A stretch of DNA of 56,526 bases, from positions 1 through 56,526 of the forward strand of contig JAFUFB010000014.1 of NCBI GenBank assembly GCA_017470145.1, written 5' to 3'. Shown here one piece after another: positions 17,007 through 25,928 of the stretch (positions within the stretch are counted from its first letter, which is position 1; every line of letters begins with the position of its first letter). The position numbers and the translations under genes are program-made. The DNA is from Clostridia bacterium. GTDB taxonomy: Bacteria; Bacillota; Clostridia; Christensenellales; Aristaeellaceae. The notes beneath the pieces are model-generated. The model was not told the DNA's origin, did not search any database, and saw only the letters and a list, made by a program, of their open reading frames with translations.

Positions 17007-17263
17007 TGTCTTTGCTCCTTATCAATTTATTTCTTTGATGAACGAGCAAAGCCTGAGGAATAAGCAATTCCTCCATACAGATTCCTCAGACTCTGCATGG
17101 AGCGGATACAATGATGAGTAACATCGATGTCCCCCCCTTCCGATCTGTCAGCATTCTACCTGACATCAGTATCATCATAGCACAGAGTCGGCCTTTCTTC
17201 TACCATAACATTTTTCTCGCTTACAACTCACAGCGTTGTCGATTCAGGCCATTCATCGAGGAA
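17007..17263. other. Intergenic stretch with an inverted repeat
   Basis: Part of a 380-base stretch between tnpV and the GH43 gene. It holds a perfect 9-bp inverted repeat, CTGAGGAAT (17053-17061) and ATTCCTCAG (17081-17089). This could be a hairpin in the leader-peptide transcript or an operator. No other gene-like feature with a ribosome site was seen. Confidence 0.35.
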
Positions 17264-18103
17264 TCACAAGTCCACGGGAAGGAAGATGGGATGCTCCTTT
17301 AAATGTTCATTGGGGCGATGCAGCGTCAGCATCAGCTGGCCCTTCTTATCCCGAAAAAGCATGCCATGGCCCCCATCCTCCCGAAACAGCGGAGGCAGCT
17401 GGATGAATTTTCCATCCACTTCCCCGTTCTCCGAGATCGCCAGGCCCTGGGTATATCCCGTTTCCGACAAAGAAGACCAGAGCAACAGCAGCCGATCGTT
17501 CTCATCCCGCCACAGGAAGGGGCCATCCGTAACATAACCCGTCTGGCCGCTGGAATGATGCACCTCCTTGGCCCAAGCAGCTTCCGAAGCCCGGAACAGG
17601 AGTCTGGGCTCTCCCGCACTCTCCTTCAGATCCTCTGTCAGCGGCATGGCCAGGATTTCTCCATCCCCTACCTGCACCCATTCATGACAAAAGATGATCC
17701 AGGGCCGTCCCTGTCGATCGACATAGAAGGTTCCATCCAAGCATTCCCAGTCTTCCGGGGTCACCGGTCCCTCTGACCAGGGCTGGAAGGGACCTGCAGG
17801 GCTCTCCGCCCGCAAAATGGCAGTACCCCGATGCTTTTCCTCGCTTTTAAAGCTGGCGAACATATACCATGCTCCCCGCCAGGGATGCACCTCCGGCGCC
17901 CAGTAGTTCATGGTCGCCCAGAAGGCTCCATCATTCTCGAAGCAAGGCTGGGGGGCCGACCAATTCTCCAAATCCTGACTCTGATAGACGTCAAACCCCG
18001 TCGCCGGCCCCCAGCAGGTGGCACCCCGGGTGCCATAGAGATAGTAGGTATCCTTCCACAGCAGTACAAAGGGATCCCGGATGTTAATTTCTTCTGTCCT
18101 CAT
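17264..18103 (-). CDS. Glycoside hydrolase family 43-type enzyme
   Basis: 279 residues, no signal peptide, so probably intracellular, acting on imported oligosaccharides (arabinose- or xylose-type linkages are typical). Five-bladed beta-propeller motifs are visible: NIRDPFVL with the likely catalytic base Asp10, WAPEVHP (69-74), LDGTFYVDRQGRPWIIFCHEW (122-142), TDGPFLW and DGGHGMLFRD. Exact linkage cannot be assigned. Its promoter and an unusually long palindrome lie just upstream, and a large predicted carbohydrate-active gene precedes it. Confidence 0.8.
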   Translation of the reverse strand: MRTEEINIRDPFVLLWKDTYYLYGTRGATCWGPATGFDVYQSQDLENWSAPQPCFENDGAFWATMNYWAPEVHPWRGAWYMFASFKSEEKHRGTAILRAESPAGPFQPWSEGPVTPEDWECLDGTFYVDRQGRPWIIFCHEWVQVGDGEILAMPLTEDLKESAGEPRLLFRASEAAWAKEVHHSSGQTGYVTDGPFLWRDENDRLLLLWSSLSETGYTQGLAISENGEVDGKFIQLPPLFREDGGHGMLFRDKKGQLMLTLHRPNEHLKEHPIFLPVDL

Positions 18104-18140
18104 GTTCTTCTCCCTTTACCAAAAACGTATTCACTGAAAT

Positions 18141-18172
18141 CAATTTGGCCGAAATGTATTTCGGCCAAATTG
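18141..18172. promoter_or_regulatory. Perfect 14-bp-arm palindrome, likely operator of the GH43 gene
   Basis: CAATTTGGCCGAAA (18141-18154), four bases, and its exact complement (18159-18172). It abuts the -10 box at 18174-18179 on the downstream side, so it covers the expected start of transcription near 18167. There is no T-run for a terminator. A repressor site is the best reading. Confidence 0.55.
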
Positions 18173-18173
18173 T

Positions 18174-18201
18174 ATTATAGGCCTGTTTCACGCAAATGCA
18201 A
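18174..18201 (-). promoter_or_regulatory. Promoter of the GH43 gene
   Basis: Minus strand: TTGCAT (18196-18201), 16 bases, perfect TATAAT (18174-18179). The -35 is weak. About 70 bases before the start codon. Confidence 0.5.
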
Positions 18202-18216
18202 GGCCGTCCTTTTGAT

Positions 18217-20649
18217 TTATAAATACTGCGTGGCGTCCTGGCCAGGGGTCCAGGCGAGGGCAAAGCCTTCGGCGGAGAGGAGGCCTTCGGCGCTGTTCCA
18301 CGCGGGGGATAGGCCCTGGGCATAGCGGGCAAAGCTTTCCAAGTTTTCAAACTCCCGGCCGCCGCAGACGCACAGGCAGGCGGTTTCATCGCCCCACATC
18401 CGCCGTTCGCAGTGGAAATTCATGCCATGCCATGGCTCCATGGGGGCGCTGGCCCACAGGCCGAGATAGCCCTGGCCCTTGCGGAGGAAGAGCCAGGCTC
18501 CTTCCTGCCGCACCTCGTCGAACCGGGCTTCCGGGCAATACAGATGAATATAATGAATCGGATGAGCTTGCGGAATTCGATAAACCAGGCCCAGCAGATT
18601 TTTTTGCTGTTTCAGGGCGGGGAAAACCCCATTGCCATGCCAGTATCCCGGGCGCAGGTCGCCGCCTTCGGAGGTGGAGCCGGGATGATTGATAAAGATC
18701 ACCGCTTCCCCGTCCAGCGCCGCATACCATAAATGCTGCTGATAGCCATAGACCCCGGGCTGGAAGCAGGTGGTGCCATGGAAGCACTCGTTAAAGGATT
18801 TGACGAAGGCATGGCTGGCGGGGTCTGCCTCTGGATTCCGGGCGATGTTGGGCCACCTGGAGAAAGGTTCCCGGGGAATCTGGACGCTGGTCAGGCACCA
18901 GTCCGCGTGCTTTTCCAGCAGGATGCGGGCGTTGCCGGAGGTGTAGGACAGCTTTGCCTCCTGGGCCATGAGGGATGCCATATCCTGGGGAAATTCATAT
19001 TTGCTGGTGGCCAGGAAGGCCAGCCAGCCCTCTCCCAGATCCCAGGGCTGGGCGGGATCCGCCGCGTTCATCAGTGCCATGGCGCCGGCCTGGAAGGGGT
19101 ACAGGGCGCCGCGATAGACCCGGCCCTGGGGGGCGATGATGCCGCCCCGGAAGGTGTGGGTGGCCAGTAGGCGCAGCATGCCGTCCGTCACCTGGGCGGC
19201 GCGGCGGGAGATTTCTTCCTCTGCATAGTCGATGACGTTCAGCAGGGCGGCCAGGGTGACGCACATATACACCGTGCTGTGGAATTCCTCAAAGCCAAAG
19301 GCCTCCACATCCTCCAGCCAGCGGAGAATCATCTCCCGGCCCCAGGCCTGGAGCTGGCGTCCCGTGCGGCGGGCCAGGGGGAAATCCGCCTCGGGATACA
19401 TTTCTCCGGCCAGCAGGGCGCTGGCATAGAACATGAGGCAATGGTTTTCGCTCCAGAAGCACATGCCGTCAAAGCCGTCCTGATCCATCCAGTATCGCCA
19501 GCCGGTGAGGGTTTCCTTTACCCGGGCGGCCTGGGCGGGGGACAGGGGATAATTTTTTAGATAGCGCAGCAGGCCGCAGACCAGGAAGTCCGCGCAGTCC
19601 ACCCGCTTGGCGATGAGCTCCAGCATGCTGTCGAACAGCTGATCATCCTGGGGCAGAGGCGCGTTCAGAGCCTTTCGGGCCAGGAGATTGCAGATGGGGA
19701 AGCCGAAATCTTCTCCCCGATCGAAGTTTTCGATATCGGCAATGCGCCGCAGGATCAGGCGGAAGTTTTCCTCCCGAGAGAGGGTGGCGTCGCCGGGCTG
19801 GGGAAGGATGTTTTCCGCCCGCTCCAGCCGGCGGGAAACAAAGCCGCCGCCAGCCCGGACCCGCACCGTTAGATAGGTAACGTCCGGAGGCAGAGGCAGG
19901 CTGGAAATCCCCGCGATCTGCTGCCAGGGCCGGGGCCGGTGGGCCTTGGCATGGTCCGGCTCATATCCGCCGTGGAAGGACAGCTCCGCTCCCTCCGGGG
20001 CGGGGGAGGGGAAGAAAAGGCTGGTTTTTGTCAGGGCCATCCCCTCCAGGAAGGCCAGGGCGGGATGAATCTCCGCCGCCAGGGCGGGATCCGGTAGGGT
20101 AACGGCGATGTCGGGGGCGTTCAAAATCTGCAGGCCCACCACGCTGCGGGTGTCCCGCACCCCCAGGGTTTCGCAGGCCAGATAGATCTGGTTTTCCCCT
20201 GACCGCAGGGGCAAGGAGACCTCCAGCCGCTGGATGGGCTTATACACGGGTTGAGCCAGCTGGGCCAGGGGAAGGCCGTTGCAGTAAACATCCACCGCCG
20301 CGTAGCTCCAGATCAGCGCGGAAACGGTTTGATCCGCGGGGGAAAATAGTGTGGCCACCGCGTCGAAACGCACCCGCTGCATGGTGGAATAAAAGGAGGA
20401 AAGATTGACGAAGGCGGTGTCCGCGCCCCCCTGGAAACGCCAGGGCAGGCCCAGGCGGCTGCTTTCCCGGGGCTTGATTTTTCCCGCCTCCGGCACCGGG
20501 GCGTGGGTGGCGATGTGCTTCCGCAGAGCGCCCTCGAATCGCAAAAGGTTGGCGTCCCGGAATTCGCTTTCATAGGGTTCGACCCGGGGACCGGAAACCA
20601 GATAATGACAGGCAAAACCCTGTCGATCCAATGGCCAAGTATTCATCAT
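18217..20649 (-). CDS. Large uncharacterised protein, probable six-hairpin-type carbohydrate-active enzyme
   Basis: 810 residues from ATG 20649, which follows AAAGGAG by 7 bases; the frame extends upstream into a repeat but without a start signal. No signal peptide. The N-terminal third looks beta-rich, with a jelly-roll-like segment (VDVYCNGLPLAQL...LPLRSGENQIYLACE). The centre (about 330-620) is helical with Trp- and His-rich segments (DGMCFWSENHCLMFYASALL, GFEEFHSTVYMCVTLAALLN) reminiscent of (alpha/alpha)6-barrel glycosidases. I do not recognise a named GH or PL family. Lies upstream of a GH43 gene, which supports a role in carbohydrate breakdown. Function unproven. Confidence 0.55.
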   Translation of the reverse strand: MMNTWPLDRQGFACHYLVSGPRVEPYESEFRDANLLRFEGALRKHIATHAPVPEAGKIKPRESSRLGLPWRFQGGADTAFVNLSSFYSTMQRVRFDAVATLFSPADQTVSALIWSYAAVDVYCNGLPLAQLAQPVYKPIQRLEVSLPLRSGENQIYLACETLGVRDTRSVVGLQILNAPDIAVTLPDPALAAEIHPALAFLEGMALTKTSLFFPSPAPEGAELSFHGGYEPDHAKAHRPRPWQQIAGISSLPLPPDVTYLTVRVRAGGGFVSRRLERAENILPQPGDATLSREENFRLILRRIADIENFDRGEDFGFPICNLLARKALNAPLPQDDQLFDSMLELIAKRVDCADFLVCGLLRYLKNYPLSPAQAARVKETLTGWRYWMDQDGFDGMCFWSENHCLMFYASALLAGEMYPEADFPLARRTGRQLQAWGREMILRWLEDVEAFGFEEFHSTVYMCVTLAALLNVIDYAEEEISRRAAQVTDGMLRLLATHTFRGGIIAPQGRVYRGALYPFQAGAMALMNAADPAQPWDLGEGWLAFLATSKYEFPQDMASLMAQEAKLSYTSGNARILLEKHADWCLTSVQIPREPFSRWPNIARNPEADPASHAFVKSFNECFHGTTCFQPGVYGYQQHLWYAALDGEAVIFINHPGSTSEGGDLRPGYWHGNGVFPALKQQKNLLGLVYRIPQAHPIHYIHLYCPEARFDEVRQEGAWLFLRKGQGYLGLWASAPMEPWHGMNFHCERRMWGDETACLCVCGGREFENLESFARYAQGLSPAWNSAEGLLSAEGFALAWTPGQDATQYL

Positions 20650-20664
20650 CGTGTATCTCCTTTT

Positions 20665-20731
20665 GAAACAGGGGGACGGTCTTTTTTGTTTCATTTCGTT
20701 CGTGAAACGAAAAAGACCGTCCCTCCGTTTC
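20665..20731. repeat. Palindromic REP/MITE-like element
   Basis: Long imperfect inverted repeat, arms 20665-20693 and 20703-20731, built from GGGACGGTCTTTTT and TGTTTCA blocks around a 9-base loop, with outer GAAAC/GTTTC ends. It overlaps the stop codon (20730) of the SpoIID-type gene and sits just before the next ribosome site, so it may also end transcription of the upstream gene. No transposase is nearby. Confidence 0.55.
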
Positions 20732-22478
20732 ATTTCTTTTCCAGGAAGGATACCATAACGTAGCCTTCCGCGCTGTCGGTTTTGACATGAACCCAGGAGG
20801 GATCCTCGCATTCCTCCAGCACCAGCAGCAGCTGATGCTTGTACAGCCGCATCAGAATCTCCCCGGCGGCGGAGGGCTCCGCCCGCAGGTTCAGGCTGCT
20901 GTCATCCTCGATACCCTCCACGCTGGCCAGCCAGGCGCCCTCCGGAATTTCCGCGGTGGAAACGGGCATCAGGGTGGGCCGGGGCGTGGGGGTGGCTGCG
21001 GGACCAGGGGTCTCCGCCAGCAGGGGATCCGGGGTGGGCAGCAGGGCCGCGCCGGAGGCGGCCTTTTTCAGCGCCATGCCGGGATAATAGAATTCCAGAA
21101 TTTCCTGGAAGCTTTTGCCATATTTGGCGGCCATCCACTGGGCGCCCCGCTGGCTCATGCCGACGCCGTGGCCGTAGCGCCCGGAGGTCAGCAGGAAGCC
21201 ATCCTTCTCTTCCGAAACGGTGATGATCTCGTTGTCCGCCCCATAGATGCTGAGCCCCAGGGCACGCACTGCCTGGGGAAAGAGGGGCAGGGAAAGGGTA
21301 AAGAGGCCCGCGGGCTCGAAATCCCCCAGCCGCAGGATGGGCTCCGGGGTGGACGTAGGGGCTGGGGAAGGAGAAACCGATTCCCCCTCCTCTGCCTCAT
21401 AGGTCAGGGCGGGCTCCGGCGTCTCCACCGGCAGATATTTCCGGCTGCTGACGGCGATTTTAATTTCCAGGCGGGTCATGAGCCGGCTGGGCTCCGGAAA
21501 GCGGGGCTGGGAAAGGGCGATGGAAGAGATTTCCTCCACGCGGAAGGCCTCTGGCAGGGGGGCGAAATCCTTCATCTCCGGTTGGGCGAAGACCGCCTCC
21601 CTCAACAGGGAGAGGAAATCCTCCGGAATTTTCGTGCCATCCTTCCGCAGGGTGGCTTTTTTCAGGATGGATTCCGGGTTTTCCAGATCATAGGGGTCCT
21701 CCATGATGGCATAGCAGGTGGCGCTCTCCGCCCCGCTCCATACATGGGCGGGCAGCTCCGTCTGGCCACCGTTGGAGGCGCTGTAATAGCAATTGGCCAG
21801 GGCGCCGCTGGAGGTGACCACCAGACCGGCGGTTTCCGAAACGGCCTGGGCGGTGCGGGCCCGGGAGGTCAGGATGGGCCGGAAAACCTGATCGTTGGTG
21901 GTGTCCACCAGGTCGTAGGCCTTCTTGGCGTCCACCCGGGAAAGGGCGTAGGTTCGGGCGCAAACGGCCTGGGCCTTCAGGGCCTCCAGGGGAAAATCGT
22001 CGCTCATTTCATAGGGCACGACCCCCAGCAGATAATCCTCCACATTGAGGGTCAGCACTGGCTGCAGCTGTCCGCCGCTGATGGTCAGGCTCAGATCCCC
22101 GGGATAGATGCCCTCCCAGGGGGCGATGGTGAGGCCGGGGAGGGCGGCCGAGCTCCTCTCCCGGGACAGGGTCAGGGAAGCGCCGCAATCCAAAGACGCC
22201 CCCTGATAAAACAGAATCAGCCGATCCTGCCGAATCTGGAGAGCGATTTCGCTGCCGGAGGGCAGGAGCATCCGGCTGTCCTTGCCCCAGGCGGCCTGAT
22301 AGGGGCCTGTGAGCTTCAGATCGATGCGATCCGTCAGGTTCAGCCGCCGCAGCAGCACCCGCACATTGGGGGCGGGGGCTGCGGCCGCCGCTTCCGCGAA
22401 GACGGGGGCGGGCAAAAGGGCGGCACAAAGCAGGACGCATAAAAGCAGGGAAAGGGCGGTCCGTATTCGAAAGCGCAT
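20730..22478 (-). CDS. SpoIID/LytB-domain exported protein with C-terminal SH3 domain
   Basis: 582 residues from ATG 22478, which leads straight into a signal peptide (MRFRIRTALSLLLCVLLCAA...VFA); AAGGAG lies 12 bases upstream. The SpoIID core is clear: VEDYLLGVVPYEMSDDFPLE, ALKAQAVCARTYAL, SASNGGQTE and, near residue 440, GRYGHGVGMSQRGAQWMA. SpoIID proteins are lytic transglycosylases acting on denuded glycan strands. Pro/Thr-rich linkers follow, then an SH3 domain (SLNLRAEPSAAGEILMRLYK) for wall binding. Not part of a sporulation operon here, so a general wall-remodelling role is likely. Confidence 0.85.
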   Translation of the reverse strand: MRFRIRTALSLLLCVLLCAALLPAPVFAEAAAAAPAPNVRVLLRRLNLTDRIDLKLTGPYQAAWGKDSRMLLPSGSEIALQIRQDRLILFYQGASLDCGASLTLSRERSSAALPGLTIAPWEGIYPGDLSLTISGGQLQPVLTLNVEDYLLGVVPYEMSDDFPLEALKAQAVCARTYALSRVDAKKAYDLVDTTNDQVFRPILTSRARTAQAVSETAGLVVTSSGALANCYYSASNGGQTELPAHVWSGAESATCYAIMEDPYDLENPESILKKATLRKDGTKIPEDFLSLLREAVFAQPEMKDFAPLPEAFRVEEISSIALSQPRFPEPSRLMTRLEIKIAVSSRKYLPVETPEPALTYEAEEGESVSPSPAPTSTPEPILRLGDFEPAGLFTLSLPLFPQAVRALGLSIYGADNEIITVSEEKDGFLLTSGRYGHGVGMSQRGAQWMAAKYGKSFQEILEFYYPGMALKKAASGAALLPTPDPLLAETPGPAATPTPRPTLMPVSTAEIPEGAWLASVEGIEDDSSLNLRAEPSAAGEILMRLYKHQLLLVLEECEDPSWVHVKTDSAEGYVMVSFLEKK

Positions 22479-22619
22479 GATTTCCAATGGCTCCTTCCTT
22501 GGGGATCGTTTCATTCGATGAATGCGAGGTAGGGACTGGATCAGGGGGAAAACGCAGAGCGCTCCAAAGCGCGAGAAGCGAGCAGCCGTCTTTTAACTCC
22601 ACCGCTCCGGGGAAAAGCC

Positions 22620-23969
22620 TTACTCAGCCTTCCCCTTGGCCCGCTGGGTTTCCTTCCAGGCGAGGATCTGTTCCAGCCGCTCCTTGTAGCGGGCCTCCTG
22701 GCCCTGGTCGGTGGGATGATAGAAGCGGCGGCCCGTGAGGTTCTCCGGCAGGCAGGCCATGGCGGTCATCTTTTCCGCGTAATCATGGGCGTATTGATAT
22801 CCCTTGCCGTAATCCAGGTTTTTCATCAGGGTGGTGGGGGCATTCCGGATATGCAGGGGCACGGGGGCGTCCGGCTCCTTCTGGATGGCCTCCCGGGCCT
22901 CAATGGTGGCCATCTCCATGGCGTTGGATTTGCTGGCCAGGGACATATAGACCACGGCCTCCGCCAGGTGCACATTGCATTCCGGCACGCCGATGAAATG
23001 GCAGGCCTGATAGGCAGCGACCCCCACCTCCATGGCCCGGGGGTCCGCCAGGCCCACGTCCTCGGCGGCGAAGCGCAGCACCCGCCGGGCGATATACAGG
23101 GGATCCTCGCCGCCCTCCAGCATGCGCATCATCCAATACACCGCCGCGTCCGGGTCGGAATTCCGCATGGATTTATGCAGGGCGGAGATCAGATTATAGT
23201 GCTCCTCCCCATCCTTGTCGTACATGAGGCTCTTTTTCGACAGACACTGGGCCATGGTTTCATCGGTGACGGTGATGCCGTGCTCATCCACGTCTCCGTT
23301 CAGCACCACCATCTCCAGGGTGCTCAGGGCGCTGCGGGCGTCCCCGTTGCTGAAATCCGCAATGGCCCCCAGGGCCCGGTCGGAAATGGTGACGTGATCC
23401 TGGCCGAAGCCGCGATCATCCTCCAGGGCCCGGCGCAGCAGGGAGAGGATATCCTCCCGAGTCAGGGCCTGCAGCACGAAAACCTTGCACCGGGACAGCA
23501 GCGCGCTGTTGATCTCGAAGGAAGGATTCTCCGTGGTGGCGCCGATGAGAACGATGCTGCCCTTTTCCACATAGGGCAGGAAAGCATCCTGTTGGGCTTT
23601 GTTGAAGCGGTGAATTTCGTCCACAAAGACGATGGTCCGGGCGCCATAAAGCCGGTTTTCCTCCGCCTGGTTCATAACCTGGCGGATTTCCTTGATGCCG
23701 CTGGTGACGGCGGAAAAGTTGATAAAGGTGGCCCGGGTTTGCTGAGCGATGATTTGCGCCAGGGTAGTCTTTCCCACGCCGGGAGGGCCCCAGAAAATCA
23801 TGGAGGAGATGGCGTCGGAGGCGATGAGTCGGCGGAGTACCTTGCCCTCGCCGATGAGATGCTTTTGCCCGGCGAATTCATCCAGGGTCAGGGGGCGCAT
23901 CCGGGCGGCCAGGGGCTGGCTGGCAAAGGCGGCGGAATCCGGGGGAAGCAGGGGAGTCATTTCAGGCAT
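22620..23969 (-). CDS. rarA: Replication-associated recombination protein A (RarA/MgsA AAA+ ATPase)
   Basis: 449 residues. Walker A GPPGVGKTT (61-69), Walker B VFVDEIHRFNK, sensor 1 GATTENPSFE, followed by the RarA C-terminal tetramerisation part (CHFIGVPECNVHLAEAVVYM, PLHIRNAPT, YAHDY). Clamp-loader-like ATPase acting at stalled replication forks. GGAGG lies 6 bases before ATG 23969. A divergent promoter pair separates it from the isomerase gene. Confidence 0.93.
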   Translation of the reverse strand: MPEMTPLLPPDSAAFASQPLAARMRPLTLDEFAGQKHLIGEGKVLRRLIASDAISSMIFWGPPGVGKTTLAQIIAQQTRATFINFSAVTSGIKEIRQVMNQAEENRLYGARTIVFVDEIHRFNKAQQDAFLPYVEKGSIVLIGATTENPSFEINSALLSRCKVFVLQALTREDILSLLRRALEDDRGFGQDHVTISDRALGAIADFSNGDARSALSTLEMVVLNGDVDEHGITVTDETMAQCLSKKSLMYDKDGEEHYNLISALHKSMRNSDPDAAVYWMMRMLEGGEDPLYIARRVLRFAAEDVGLADPRAMEVGVAAYQACHFIGVPECNVHLAEAVVYMSLASKSNAMEMATIEAREAIQKEPDAPVPLHIRNAPTTLMKNLDYGKGYQYAHDYAEKMTAMACLPENLTGRRFYHPTDQGQEARYKERLEQILAWKETQRAKGKAE

Positions 23970-24065
23970 GGGGAGCCTCCAAAGCGCGAGATAGTCAGCC
24001 GCGGAGTCAGGGCGCGAAAGCCCTTTTTCAAGGCCGGCGCGCCGGGGATGCCGCGGTACAGAGGC

Positions 24066-24094
24066 ATTATACCCTATTCACAAAAATTTGACAA
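24066..24094 (-). promoter_or_regulatory. Promoter of rarA
   Basis: Minus strand: TTGTCA (24089-24094), 17-base spacer, perfect TATAAT (24066-24071). About 95 bases from the start codon. Confidence 0.7.
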
Positions 24095-24114
24095 AATTTC
24101 CAGAGCGGCGAATA

Positions 24115-24143
24115 TTGATATCGTCTGTTTTTTCTGGTAGAAT
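24115..24143 (+). promoter_or_regulatory. Promoter of the isomerase gene
   Basis: Plus strand: TTGATA (24115-24120), 17-base spacer, TAGAAT (24138-24143). Divergent from, and 20 bases away from, the rarA promoter; a TTGACA at 24088 is a less well placed alternative. Confidence 0.65.
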
Positions 24144-24222
24144 AAATCCACTTCCAGTACAATTCAGTCTGCCTGGAATTTTTGAAGAAATGGATTTTAT
24201 TTGAAGAAGGAGGATCCCTACC

Positions 24223-25698
24223 ATGCAAAACATCCCAGAGGTAAAGCTGGGCATCATTGCGGTGTCCCGCGACTGTTTCCCCATCGGCCTGTCCATCCGC
24301 CGCCGGGAGGCCATCAAGGCCGCCTACAAGGGCGAGCTGTACGAGTGCCCCGTGACGGTGGAAAATGAGAAGGACATGCTGAAGGCCGTGGCCGATGTCA
24401 AGGCCGCCGAGTGCAACGCCCTGGTGGTTTTCCTGGGCAACTTCGGCCCGGAAACCCCCGAAACCCTGATCGCCAAGAATTTTGACGGCCCCTGCATGTT
24501 TGTGGCCGCCGCCGAAGGCGATGGCGACCTGATCAACGGCCGCGGCGATGCCTATTGCGGCATGCTGAACTGCTCCTACAACCTGGGCATGCGCCATCTG
24601 AAGGGCTACATTCCGGAATATCCGGTGGGGACCGCGGATGACATCGCCAAGATGATCGGCGACTTCGTGCCCGTGGCCCGGGCCATCATCGGCGTGCAGA
24701 ATCTGAAGATTATTACCTTTGGTCCCCGGCCCCAGGATTTCTTCGCCTGCAACGCGCCCATCAAGGGCCTGTACGAGCTGGGCGTGGAGATCGAGGAGAA
24801 CTCCGAGCTGGATCTGCTGGTCTCTTACAAGGAGCATGCCGGCGATCCCCGCATCGCCGACGTCTGCAAGGATATGGCTGCGGAAATGGGCGAAGGTCGC
24901 TATTTCCCCGACATGCTGGAGCGGATGGCCCAGTTTGAGCTGACGCTGCTGGATTGGGCGGAGGCCCACAAGGGCGCCCGGAAGTATGTGGCCTTTGCGG
25001 ACAAGTGCTGGCCCGCCTTCCCGGAACAGTTCGGCTTTGAGCCCTGCTATGTGAACTCTCGCCTGGCCTCCCGGGGCATCCCGGTGTCCTGCGAGGTGGA
25101 TATCTACGGCGCGCTGAGCGAATACATCGGCTCCTGCATCTCCGAGGATTCCGTCACCATCCTGGACATCAACAACTCCGTGCCGGCCCAGATGTGGGAA
25201 GAGCAGATCAAGGGCAAGTTCGATTACACCCTGACGGATACCTTCATGGGCTTCCACTGCGGCAACACTCCCAGCTGCAAGATGTGCGATTCCCGCGCCA
25301 TTAAGTATCAGCTGATTCAGCACCGCCTGCTGGAGCCGGAAGGAAGCGATCCGGACTTCACCCGCGGCACCCTGGAAGGCGACATCGCTCCCGGCGAAAT
25401 CACCTTCTATCGCCTGCAGTGCGACAGCGAGGGCAACCTGCGCTCCTACATCGCGGAAGGCGAAGTGCTGCCTGTGGCCACCACCAGCTTCGGCGGCATC
25501 GGCGTTTTCGCCATTCATGAGATGGGTCGGTTCTATCGTCACGTGCTGATCCAGAAGCGGTATCCGCACCATGGCGCTGTGGCCTTCGGCCATCATGGCA
25601 AGACCCTGTTCGAGGTGTTCAAGTTCCTGGGCGTGCAGGACATCGCTTATAATCAGCCCAAGGCCCTGCCGTATCCTACGGAGAATCCTTTCGCGTAA
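24223..25698 (+). CDS. L-fucose/L-arabinose isomerase family protein
   Basis: 491 residues, cytoplasmic. Resembles the FucI/AraA-type ketol isomerase superfamily: N-terminal Rossmann-like part (VKLGIIAVSRDCFP...ALVVFLGNFGPE), a middle with CEVDIYGALSEYI carrying acidic metal-ligand candidates, DTFMGFHCGN, and a C-terminal HHGAVAFGHHGK segment. These enzymes use Mn2+ to interconvert aldoses and ketoses. The exact sugar cannot be read. AAGGAGG lies 8 bases before ATG 24223. Single-gene unit with its own promoter. The last nine codons (PYPTENPFA) are repeated downstream together with a palindrome. Confidence 0.8.
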   Translation: MQNIPEVKLGIIAVSRDCFPIGLSIRRREAIKAAYKGELYECPVTVENEKDMLKAVADVKAAECNALVVFLGNFGPETPETLIAKNFDGPCMFVAAAEGDGDLINGRGDAYCGMLNCSYNLGMRHLKGYIPEYPVGTADDIAKMIGDFVPVARAIIGVQNLKIITFGPRPQDFFACNAPIKGLYELGVEIEENSELDLLVSYKEHAGDPRIADVCKDMAAEMGEGRYFPDMLERMAQFELTLLDWAEAHKGARKYVAFADKCWPAFPEQFGFEPCYVNSRLASRGIPVSCEVDIYGALSEYIGSCISEDSVTILDINNSVPAQMWEEQIKGKFDYTLTDTFMGFHCGNTPSCKMCDSRAIKYQLIQHRLLEPEGSDPDFTRGTLEGDIAPGEITFYRLQCDSEGNLRSYIAEGEVLPVATTSFGGIGVFAIHEMGRFYRHVLIQKRYPHHGAVAFGHHGKTLFEVFKFLGVQDIAYNQPKALPYPTENPFA

Positions 25699-25890
25699 TT
25701 TGATTGTGCTCCCCCGCTCCGCGGGGGAGCTAATTTTGTTTTGTACCGTATCCCACAGAGAATCCTTTTGCGTAATCGATTTTGCTCCCCCGCTTCGCGG
25801 GGGAGCAAGTGTTGTTTTTGCCTTATTCTATGGAGAATCCCTTTGCGCAATTGTTTGTGCTCCCCCCGCTCCGCGGGGGAGCGAATTATG
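25669..25890 (+). repeat. Three tandem copies of gene tail plus GC palindrome
   Basis: Period 75-77 bases, starting at 25669, 25746 and 25821. Each unit holds the end of the isomerase coding sequence, then a palindrome with core CCCCCGCTCCGCGGGGG. Copy 2 still encodes PYPTENPFA and stop, with only third-base changes against the real gene; copy 3 encodes PYSMENPFA without the stop. A shorter related hairpin follows at about 25895-25917. As RNA each palindrome is a strong hairpin and may stop transcription or protect the mRNA 3' end. Confidence 0.85.
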
Positions 25891-25928
25891 TTTTACCCTC
25901 CCCTTCGGGGGGAGGGATTTTTGATGCT

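Noticed and set aside
20787-22442. 551-residue plus-strand open frame opposite the SpoIID-type gene
   Set aside because: Gly/Gln-rich shadow frame; the minus strand has clear SpoIID motifs.
24067-25596. 509-residue minus-strand open frame opposite the isomerase gene
   Set aside because: Antisense shadow without recognisable domain or ribosome site; covers both divergent promoters.
25669-25890. Possible CRISPR array
   Set aside because: Only three units, repeats palindromic and GC-rich, the intervening parts are also repeated, and no cas genes are present.
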